From assembly GCF_001423125.1 (NCBI RefSeq), contig NZ_LMNW01000023.1:308646-372645 (forward strand): a stretch of 64,000 nucleotides of DNA. The letters are read 5' to 3'. Position 1 is the stretch's first letter; each line of letters starts with the position of its first letter. Shown in pieces: positions 57,573 through 64,000 of the stretch. The position numbers were made by a program, and so were the translations under genes. The DNA is from Duganella sp. Leaf126 (GTDB lineage: Bacteria; Pseudomonadota; Gammaproteobacteria; Burkholderiales; Burkholderiaceae_D). Below the pieces are notes generated by a model. The model ran no database searches, was not told the DNA's origin, and saw nothing but the letters and a program-made list of their open reading frames with translations.

Positions 57573-58189
57573 ATACCGCCGACCAGACCCTCTTCCTGAT
57601 CAAGACCCGTGGTCCGCAAACGGCGCAGCAACTGGCCGCGCTGCTCGGCCTGACCTCGATGGGCGCCCGGCGCCAGCTCGAAGCGTGGCAGGAAAAAGGC
57701 ATGCTCACCTACGAGGACGTGGCCGACAAGCCGGGCCGGCCGGCGCGCCGCTGGCTGCTGACCGAAGCGGGCCACGCGCGCTTCCCCGACCGCCATGCCG
57801 ACCTGACGCTGCAGCTGATCGACCAGGTGCGCCAGCTGTTCGGCGAGGCGGGACTCGAACGGCTGATCGCGTCGCGCGAACAGCTGAGCGAACAGCAGTA
57901 CCGCCAGCACCTGGCGCCGGCCCGCACCCTGCCCGAACGCGTGGCGGCGCTGGTGCAGGCGCGCAGTGTGGAAGGCTATATGGCCGAAGTGGCGCACGCG
58001 GACGACGGCGCCCTGCTGCTGATCGAAAACCACTGCCCGATCTGCGCGGCGGCGCGCCAGTGCCAGCAGTTCTGCCGCTCGGAGCTGGACCTGTTCCAGC
58101 GTGTGCTGGGCAACGACTGCACGGTCGGCCGGGTCGAGCACATGCTCAATGGCGCCAGGCGCTGCGTGTACGTGATCAAGCGCGTCTGA
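57569..58189 (+). CDS. HTH regulator with SufR-like Cys cluster
   Basis: A 206-aa regulator with GTG start overlapping the MFS stop. Residues about 1-75 form a DeoR/ArsR-like winged helix (TAQQLAALLGLTSMGARRQLEA) with a wing PGRPARRWLLTEAG. The C-terminal part has LLLIENHCPICAAARQC, then FCRSELDLFQ and NDCTVGR, giving several Cys at the positions where SufR-type repressors bind a [Fe-S] cluster. It probably senses iron-sulfur or oxidative state and controls the MFS operon or others. No suf genes are in the window. Confidence 0.78.
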   Translation: MNTADQTLFLIKTRGPQTAQQLAALLGLTSMGARRQLEAWQEKGMLTYEDVADKPGRPARRWLLTEAGHARFPDRHADLTLQLIDQVRQLFGEAGLERLIASREQLSEQQYRQHLAPARTLPERVAALVQARSVEGYMAEVAHADDGALLLIENHCPICAAARQCQQFCRSELDLFQRVLGNDCTVGRVEHMLNGARRCVYVIKRV

Positions 58190-58374
58190 CCGGCCGCGCT
58201 TAGGCTTAGTTTAATTTCGGAAAATAAATATGAATAGGAAATAGTTGTCAAGCGTTACGAACAAGCGCCGCCGGGGCGTTTGATCGCAGTCAAGCCACAA
58301 AGTGCTGGTCAGCCGACAATCACTGCATCCCGCGCCATCCCCTTGGCCCTGCAGCTTTTTGAAGGCACCGCACC

Positions 58375-60051
58375 ATGTTCGCCACGCTCCGCCATCCCGC
58401 CAGTTTCGCCCGCCGCTGCTGCGTGCGGCTAGCCGCCATCCACCGCAGCGGCAAGCGGCTGCTGATGTACGTGGCCGACAGCGCGGCCCTGCCCCTGTGC
58501 CTGGCGCTGGCGATGGCCGTGATCACCGGCGCCGCGCCGCCCTGGCCGGCCGCCGTCCTGCTCACCGCGCTCAGCATCGCTGCGCTGTCGATCGCCACGC
58601 TGTACGGCGCGGCCCTGCGCCAGCTCGAACAGCGCACGCTGATCCTGGCCGGCCTGGCGCTGGGCGCGGCCATTGTCGCGCTGTATCTGCTCACGCGCGA
58701 CGGCGCCGTGGCGCGCATCCCGGGGCCGGTGCTGGCCATGTACTGGCCGCTGGCGATGTTGTACCTGATCGCCTCGCGGTCCGGCATGCGCGCCCTGCTG
58801 CGCCGCCTGCTCCAGCAGCGGACGCCGGCCGGCGGCAGCGCCGGATCCGGCGCCGCCCGCCCGTCCCTGCCCGACTTCGCCCCCGAACTGCTGCTGGGCC
58901 GCCCGCCGGTGCAGCCCGACAGCGCGTTGTTCGCCCGCTGCGTGCGCGGCAAGAACGTGCTGGTCACCGGCGCCGGCGGCTCGATCGGCAGCGAATTGTG
59001 CCGGCAGATCGCCAGCCTGGCGCCGCGCTGCCTGCACCTGGTGGACCACAGCGAATTCGCGCTGTACACGATCGCCCAGGAACTGCGGGCGCGTTGGCCG
59101 CAGCTGGTGCTGCACGCCCACCTCGGTTCCGTGTGCAGCGAACGCATGCTCGAACGCGCGATGCAGGGTGCCACCATCCACACCATCTATCACGCGGCGG
59201 CCTACAAGCATGTGTCGATCGTCGAAACCAACCTGGTGGAGGGACTGCGCAACAACGTGGTCGGCGCGCGCAACGTCGCTGCCGCCGCCGCCCGCCACGG
59301 GGTGCAGACCTGCGTGCTGGTATCGTCCGACAAGGCCGTGCGGCCCAGCACCATCATGGGCGCCAGCAAACGCCTGTCGGAACTGGTGTTCCAGGCCGCG
59401 CAGCAGGACGGCGCCGGCGCCACCACGTTCAGCATGGTCCGCTTCGGCAATGTGCTCGGCTCGTCCGGCTCGGTGGTGCCGCTGTTCCGCCAGCAGTTGC
59501 AGCAGGGCGGCCCGATCACCATCACCGATGCCGCCATGGAGCGCTATTTCATGCTGATTCCCGAGGCGGCGCAGCTGGTGATCCAGGCCGGGGCCATGGC
59601 CGAAGGCGGCGAGGTGTTCGTGCTCGACATGGGCGCACCGCTGCGCATCGTCGACTTGGCGCGGCGCATGATCGCGCTGGCCGGGCTGACCGAGCGCACG
59701 CCGGATCAGCCGCACGGCGAGATCGAAATCCGCTACGTCGGCCTGTACCCGGGCGAAAAGCTGCAGGAGGAATTGCTCACCGCCGACGGCGCCACGCCCA
59801 GCCGCCATCCGCGCATCCTGTGCATGAAGGAGCAGGCGCTGCCCGCTGCCCTGCTCGACCAGTACCTGGAACTGCTGCTGGTCGCTTGCGCCAGCAACGA
59901 CCGCTGGCTGATCGAGGCCATGCTCAAGACCATCATCACCGAATTCACGCCGCAAACCGGCGTGCGTGCGGCCGACGGCGAGGCCGTGCTGCGCCGCCTG
60001 CGCGTGCCGCCGGTGGCGGCCAGGCCGCCAGTCGCCGTCCCCGCTTCCTGA
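58375..60051 (+). CDS. CapD/FlaA1-type nucleotide-sugar dehydratase or epimerase
   Basis: A 558-aa membrane-associated enzyme of the WbpM/CapD type. Residues about 20-145 hold four hydrophobic segments, followed by an extended-SDR domain. Cofactor motif: [18 protein letters not shown]. The catalytic region is [18 protein letters not shown], where Met replaces Tyr as usual in this family. Such enzymes make UDP-4-keto-6-deoxy-GlcNAc for surface glycans. The N-terminal CoA-binding-like half of full-length members is shortened (558 versus about 620-660 aa). First gene of the polysaccharide locus; 185 AT-rich bases upstream may be its promoter. Confidence 0.88.
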   Translation: MFATLRHPASFARRCCVRLAAIHRSGKRLLMYVADSAALPLCLALAMAVITGAAPPWPAAVLLTALSIAALSIATLYGAALRQLEQRTLILAGLALGAAIVALYLLTRDGAVARIPGPVLAMYWPLAMLYLIASRSGMRALLRRLLQQRTPAGGSAGSGAARPSLPDFAPELLLGRPPVQPDSALFARCVRGKNVLVTGAGGSIGSELCRQIASLAPRCLHLVDHSEFALYTIAQELRARWPQLVLHAHLGSVCSERMLERAMQGATIHTIYHAAAYKHVSIVETNLVEGLRNNVVGARNVAAAAARHGVQTCVLVSSDKAVRPSTIMGASKRLSELVFQAAQQDGAGATTFSMVRFGNVLGSSGSVVPLFRQQLQQGGPITITDAAMERYFMLIPEAAQLVIQAGAMAEGGEVFVLDMGAPLRIVDLARRMIALAGLTERTPDQPHGEIEIRYVGLYPGEKLQEELLTADGATPSRHPRILCMKEQALPAALLDQYLELLLVACASNDRWLIEAMLKTIITEFTPQTGVRAADGEAVLRRLRVPPVAARPPVAVPAS

Positions 60052-60081
60052 TCTTCATCCCGCCACTGCCAGGAGTATGTC

Positions 60082-61143
60082 ATGCGCCAATTCTGTCCTG
60101 CCGTCACCGACCGCAAACTGCGCTTCGCGCTGGTCGGCTGCGGCCGCATCGCCAGCAACCATTTCGGCGCGCTGGCCAGGCATGCCGACCGCTGCGAGCT
60201 GGTAGCCGTGTGCGACATCGACCGCGCAGCGCTCGACCGCGCCGTCACCGAGACCGGCGCCACGCCGTTCGACAACCTCGACGACATGCTCGCGCACAGC
60301 GACATCGACGCCTGCATCATCACCACGCCCTCGGGGCTGCATCCGGACCAGGCGGTGCGGGTGGCGCGCGCCGGCCGCCACGTGATCACCGAAAAGCCGA
60401 TGGCCACGCGCTGGGAAGACGCCAAGCGCATGGTGGGCGCCTGCGATGCGGCCGGCGTGCGCATGTTCGTGGTCAAGCAGAACCGCCGCAACGCCACGCT
60501 GCAGCTGCTCAAGCGCGCGGTCGAGCACAAGCGCTTCGGCCGCATCTACATGGTCAACCTGAATGTGTTCTGGACCCGGCCGCAGAGCTATTACAACAGC
60601 GCGTCCTGGCGTGGCACCTGGGAGTTCGATGGCGGCGCCTTCATGAACCAGGCCAGCCATTATGTCGATCTGCTCGACTGGATCGTCGGCCCGATCGAAA
60701 GCCTGCAGGCCTACACCGCCACCCTGGCGCGCGACATCGAGGTGGAAGATACGGGCGTGATCAGCCTGCGCTGGCGCAACGGCGCACTGGGCTCGATGAA
60801 TGTCACCATGCTGGCCTATCCGCACAACCTGGAAGGCAGCATCACCATCCTCGGCGAGACCGGTACCGCGCGCATCGGCGGCGTGGCCGTCAACGAAGTA
60901 CAGCAGTGGGACTTCGCCCAGCCCCACGCCGACGACGCCACCGTGCAGCAGGCCAGCTACGCCACCGCGTCCGTGTACGGTTTCGGTCACCCGCTCTATT
61001 ACGACAACGTGATCGCCGTGCTGCGCGGCGAGGCCGAGCCCGAAACCGATGGCCGCGAAGGCCTGAAATCGCTGGAGGTGCTGATTGCCGCCTACCGTTC
61101 CGCGCGCGACGGCCGCCGCGTGGCGCTGCCGCTCGACTACTAA
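60082..61143 (+). CDS. wlbA: UDP-GlcNAc-3-keto uronate-forming oxidoreductase WlbA/WbpB
   Basis: A 353-aa Gfo/Idh/MocA family dehydrogenase. The Rossmann part [17 protein letters not shown] and the catalytic Lys motif [15 protein letters not shown] are present. It closely follows the pattern of WlbA/WbpB, which oxidises UDP-GlcNAcA at C-3, the first step toward UDP-2,3-diacetamido sugars. It is followed by the matching acetyltransferase and aminotransferase, so the assignment rests on both sequence and context. AGGAG before its ATG. No UDP-GlcNAc 6-dehydrogenase (WbpA) is in the window. Confidence 0.88.
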   Translation: MRQFCPAVTDRKLRFALVGCGRIASNHFGALARHADRCELVAVCDIDRAALDRAVTETGATPFDNLDDMLAHSDIDACIITTPSGLHPDQAVRVARAGRHVITEKPMATRWEDAKRMVGACDAAGVRMFVVKQNRRNATLQLLKRAVEHKRFGRIYMVNLNVFWTRPQSYYNSASWRGTWEFDGGAFMNQASHYVDLLDWIVGPIESLQAYTATLARDIEVEDTGVISLRWRNGALGSMNVTMLAYPHNLEGSITILGETGTARIGGVAVNEVQQWDFAQPHADDATVQQASYATASVYGFGHPLYYDNVIAVLRGEAEPETDGREGLKSLEVLIAAYRSARDGRRVALPLDY

Positions 61144-61175
61144 CAGCCGCCCTGAACCCGCTCATGGAAGATCAC

Positions 61176-61760
61176 ATGGAAAACCTCATCCATCCCAGCG
61201 CCATCGTCGATGCCGGCGCCGTGCTCGGCGCCGGCACCCGCGTCTGGCATTTCAGCCACGTCTGCAGCGGTGCGCGCATCGGCAGCCACTGTTCTCTGGG
61301 CCAGAACGTTTTCATCGGCAACGATGTGGTGATCGGCCACAACGTCAAGATCCAGAACAATGTCTCCGTGTACGACGCGGTGGTGCTGGAAGACGATGTG
61401 TTCTGCGGCCCCAGCATGGTGTTTACCAACGTCCACAATCCGCGCGCAGCGGTGGTGCGCAAGCACGAATACCGGCGCACGCTGGTGCGGCGCGGCGCTT
61501 CGATCGGCGCCAACGCCACGGTGGTGTGCGGCGTGACCGTCGGCGCCCACGCCATGGTCGGCGCCGGTGCCGTGGTCACCCGCGATGTGCCCGATTTTGC
61601 GCTGGTGGCCGGCGTCCCGGCGCGTCACATCGGCTGGATCAGCCGCCACGGCGAGCGGCTCGACCTGCCGCGCTCGGCCAGCGGCCAAGCGCGCTGTCCG
61701 CACACGGGCGACCTGTATAGCGTTGCCGACGGCGTCTGCACGCTGCACGCCGCCGGCTGA
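61176..61760 (+). CDS. wlbB: UDP-3-amino sugar uronate N-acetyltransferase WlbB/WbpD
   Basis: The ATG at 61176 (MENLIHPSA) follows GGAAG and gives 194 aa; one at 61164 is an alternative. The whole protein is a left-handed beta helix of hexapeptide repeats ([40 protein letters not shown]). [20 protein letters not shown] and NVHNPRA are typical of WbpD/WlbB. It acetylates the 3-amino group of UDP-GlcNAc(3NH2)A. Its position between wlbA and wlbC supports the role. Confidence 0.9.
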   Translation: MENLIHPSAIVDAGAVLGAGTRVWHFSHVCSGARIGSHCSLGQNVFIGNDVVIGHNVKIQNNVSVYDAVVLEDDVFCGPSMVFTNVHNPRAAVVRKHEYRRTLVRRGASIGANATVVCGVTVGAHAMVGAGAVVTRDVPDFALVAGVPARHIGWISRHGERLDLPRSASGQARCPHTGDLYSVADGVCTLHAAG

Positions 61761-61787
61761 TCACCGATTACTACCGAGGAGACACTG

Positions 61788-62870
61788 ATGGAATTCACCG
61801 GGCTCAAACAGCAGTACCAGCTGCTGCGCAACGACATCGATGCCGGCATCCGGCGCGTGCTCGATCATGGCCAGTACATCATGGGGCCCGAGGTCGCCGA
61901 GCTGGAGGCGCAGCTGGCGGCGTATTGCGGCGCGCGCCACTGCGTGACCGTATCGTCGGGCACGGAGGCGCTGCTGATCTCCCTGATGGCGCTCGGCGTC
62001 CAGGCCGGCGACGAAGTGATCACCACGCCATTCTCGTTCATCGCCACCGCCGAAGCCATCGTGCTGGCCGGCGCGCGGCCCGTGTTTGCCGATGTCGAAC
62101 GCGCCACCGGCAACCTCGATCCGGCCCGTATCGCCCGCCGCATCGGGGCACGCACTCGCGCCATCATGCCCGTCTCGCTGTACGGCCAACCGGCCGACAT
62201 GGATGCCATCAACGGCATCGCGCGCCGCCACGGCCTGGCCGTGATCGAGGACGGCGCGCAAAGTTTCGGCGCCAGCTACCACGGCCAGCGCAGCGGCAAT
62301 CTCTCCACCATCGGCTGCACCAGCTTCTTCCCCAGCAAGCCGCTGGGCTGCTATGGTGACGGCGGCGCCATCTTCACCAGCGACGACGACCTGGCGCGCG
62401 CCATGCGCGAAATCCGCGTCCACGGCCAGTCCGAGCGCTATTGCCACACGCGGCTGGGCGTCGGTGGGCGCATGGATACCCTGCAATGCGCGGTGGTGCT
62501 GGCCAAGCTGCCCGGCTTCGACGACGAAATCGCCGCGCGCCGCCGCGTCGCTGCCGCCTACGACCGCTGCTTCGCCAGCCGGGTGGAGACGCTGGGCGGC
62601 GCCGAGGCCAGCGCGTGGGCCCAGTACACCATCGTGCCGCCGCGGCGCGAACCGGTGCAGGCCGCACTCACTGCCGCCGGTATCCCGAGCGTGGTCCACT
62701 ACCCGCAACCGATCCACCGCCAGCCGGCCTACCTGCGCTACGACGATGTCGCGTGCCCGGTGGCCGAGCTGCTGGCACAGCGGGTGCTGAGCCTGCCCAT
62801 GGGACCGCACCTGAGCCAGGCCGACGTGGCGCGGGTGGCGTCCACCGTGCTGGCCGCGCTCGACGCCTGA
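61788..62870 (+). CDS. wlbC: UDP-3-keto sugar aminotransferase WlbC/WbpE (DegT/DnrJ/EryC1)
   Basis: A 360-aa PLP-dependent sugar aminotransferase. It opens MEFTGLKQQYQLL, has VSSGTEALLISLMALG for cofactor phosphate binding, and the Schiff-base Lys in FFPSKPLGCYGDGG. The pattern agrees with WbpE, which transaminates the C-3 ketone made by WlbA using glutamate. AGGAGA precedes the start, 27 bp after wlbB. With wlbA and wlbB it makes UDP-GlcNAc(3NAc)A. Confidence 0.92.
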   Translation: MEFTGLKQQYQLLRNDIDAGIRRVLDHGQYIMGPEVAELEAQLAAYCGARHCVTVSSGTEALLISLMALGVQAGDEVITTPFSFIATAEAIVLAGARPVFADVERATGNLDPARIARRIGARTRAIMPVSLYGQPADMDAINGIARRHGLAVIEDGAQSFGASYHGQRSGNLSTIGCTSFFPSKPLGCYGDGGAIFTSDDDLARAMREIRVHGQSERYCHTRLGVGGRMDTLQCAVVLAKLPGFDDEIAARRRVAAAYDRCFASRVETLGGAEASAWAQYTIVPPRREPVQAALTAAGIPSVVHYPQPIHRQPAYLRYDDVACPVAELLAQRVLSLPMGPHLSQADVARVASTVLAALDA

Positions 62871-62883
62871 GACGCCCGCTGCC

Positions 62884-64000
62884 ATGCGCACCCCCAACGC
62901 CATCAGCGCCATGAGCGCCCTGCCCACCTTCTGGAAGCACCTGCTGACGGTGCTGGGCGGATCGCTGGCAGCGCAAGCCCTGCCGATCGCGGCTGCGCCG
63001 CTGATCACGCGCCTGTGCAGCCCGGCCGAACTGGGCGCGTTCAGCGTGTGGCTCGGGGTGGTGGCGATCGCTGCGGTGGCGGCCACGCTGCGCATGGAAT
63101 TTGCCATGGTGGTCGATCCGGCCCCCATCCGCCAGCGGCTGTGCTTTGGCGTGGTCGCCTGGTCGTCGGGCTGGCTCGCGCTGCTGCTGACGCTGGCCCT
63201 GATCGCGGCACGGCTGCTGGACCTGGTCGCGCTGTCCTGGCCCGGCGTGCTGACGCTGGGCATGGCCGCCTGGCTGACCGCCGGCATGCAGACCACGCTG
63301 GCCTACGCCACCTCGCACAACGGCTTTGCCGCCGCCGCCAAGGCACGGATCGCTGCCGCCGGCGGCGTGGCGGCCGTGCAGCTGGCGCTGCTGGGCCTGC
63401 TGGCCATGCCGCTGTTCGCGACAACGGCAGGCAGCAGGCCATGGTGGGGCGCGCAACTGGCAGGCGTGGGCGCGGATGCACTGATGGCCGGCCAGCTGGC
63501 CGGCCTGGCCATCGGCCTGCTGGTCGCACGCAAGCTGCTGCGCTTGCCGCTGCGGTCATTACCGAAGTCTCCGCTGCCGTTATCGCAGAAAAACCCGCTG
63601 CGGTCGGCGCAAGAGTCCTCGGTGCAAGTGTCGCAGGATGCGTCGCTGCAGGCCTTGGCGCACCGCTGGGCGCTGCCGTGGCTGCTTTGGCTGCGCCGGC
63701 TGCGCCACCGGGGTCTGGCAGCGCTACTGCCCACCGCCGCGCAACGCCGCTACCTGCGCCGCCACCGGGCGTTCTGGCGCTTTACCCTGCCTTCGAGCCT
63801 GCTCAACGCTGCCGTCGGCCAATTGCCGTTGCTGATCATCGGCGCGCGTCACGGCGCGCTGGCGGCCGGCTTGTTCGCGCTGACCCAGCGCGTGCTGGCC
63901 GCACCGATCTCGCTGCTGGCAGCGTCGGTGCTGGAAGTGTTCAAGCGCGAATCGGTGCGCCAGTACCACGAGCACGGCGACTGCCGCCCCGCCTACCGCC
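62884..64000 (+). CDS. Polysaccharide flippase (Wzx/MOP family), 5' part
   Basis: The frame starts at ATG 62884 and stays open to the window edge (372 codons), so the C-terminus is missing. It has repeated hydrophobic helices of the MOP/PST flippase type (GSLAAQALPIAAAPLITRL, AELGAFSVWLGVVAIAAVAA, FWRFTLPSSLLNAAVGQLPL). Such proteins move lipid-linked glycan units across the inner membrane. A hydrophilic region at about 220-300 (including SLPKSPLPLSQKNPLRSAQ) is longer than the usual central loop. It follows wlbC by 13 bp and continues the locus. Confidence 0.85.
   Translation, partial: MRTPNAISAMSALPTFWKHLLTVLGGSLAAQALPIAAAPLITRLCSPAELGAFSVWLGVVAIAAVAATLRMEFAMVVDPAPIRQRLCFGVVAWSSGWLALLLTLALIAARLLDLVALSWPGVLTLGMAAWLTAGMQTTLAYATSHNGFAAAAKARIAAAGGVAAVQLALLGLLAMPLFATTAGSRPWWGAQLAGVGADALMAGQLAGLAIGLLVARKLLRLPLRSLPKSPLPLSQKNPLRSAQESSVQVSQDASLQALAHRWALPWLLWLRRLRHRGLAALLPTAAQRRYLRRHRAFWRFTLPSSLLNAAVGQLPLLIIGARHGALAAGLFALTQRVLAAPISLLAASVLEVFKRESVRQYHEHGDCRPAYR

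Noticed and set aside
58302..61175. Open frame running through the CapD-type and wlbA genes before the acetyltransferase
   Set aside because: Only its last part (from 61176) is the real acetyltransferase. The earlier part is out of frame with the two intact enzymes and is Arg/Ala-rich.

Overview
The window is GC-rich (about two thirds G+C by eye) bacterial chromosome. It carries several hybrid sensor kinases and diguanylate cyclases, MexEF- and EmrAB-type efflux operons, a PE-LIG-POL ligase D with Ku, and a Bordetella-like wlbABC sugar pathway. This mix suggests a betaproteobacterium of the Oxalobacteraceae (Massilia/Duganella/Telluria group). That placement is inferred from gene content and style, not from a marker gene. 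I saw no phage, IS element, plasmid gene or CRISPR array.

Layout. 1-351: end of a PlsC-type acyltransferase. 397-5692 (-): complete urease operon ureD-A-B-C-E-F-G, with a near-consensus sigma-54 promoter and NtrC-like dyad upstream of ureD, so urease is probably switched on by nitrogen limitation. 5888-11745: PfkB sugar kinase, NAD-dependent epimerase, GNAT acetyltransferase, DUF945-like secreted protein and DUF885 protein. 11753-16208 (-): membrane histidine kinase followed by a REC-PAS-GGDEF-EAL response regulator. 16349-18028 (-): SulP permease. 18230-23136: SDR oxidoreductase and Ku in one operon, convergent with ligD (a two-gene NHEJ system). 23294-25230: small Ala/Lys-rich secreted protein and a DUF6765-like protein. 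25433-31396 (-): MexEF-OprN-like RND pump. 31533-34690: small membrane protein plus a degenerate alpha/beta hydrolase, divergent from a LysR regulator and a D-2-hydroxyacid dehydrogenase.

35020-35453 (-): four apparently identical tRNA-Arg(ACG) genes, three of them spaced exactly 116 bp apart. 36141-43745: a signalling island with PAS-REC, PAS-GAF-HK-REC, REC-GGDEF, REC-HK-REC and a NarX-like kinase. 43772-49925: NDH-2-type dehydrogenase, then marR with an EmrB/outer-membrane/EmrA efflux operon containing a structured repeat. 50064-51671 (-): coiled-coil membrane protein of uncertain role. 51724-53606: Lrp-type regulator divergent from dadA. 53884-58189: HDOD protein with an apparently leaderless promoter, a ZntB/CorA-type transporter, a membrane protein overlapping it antiparallel, and an MFS pump coupled to a Cys-rich SufR-like regulator. 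58375-64000: surface polysaccharide locus (CapD/FlaA1-type enzyme, wlbA, wlbB, wlbC, start of a flippase) that runs off the window.

The least expected items are the regulatory architecture of the urease operon, the hydrolase lacking its nucleophile, the promoter-leader-terminator element before the PAS-REC gene, the repeat hairpins around the EmrA-like gene, and the membrane coiled-coil protein at 50-51.7 kb. No single wholly new multi-gene system is evident.
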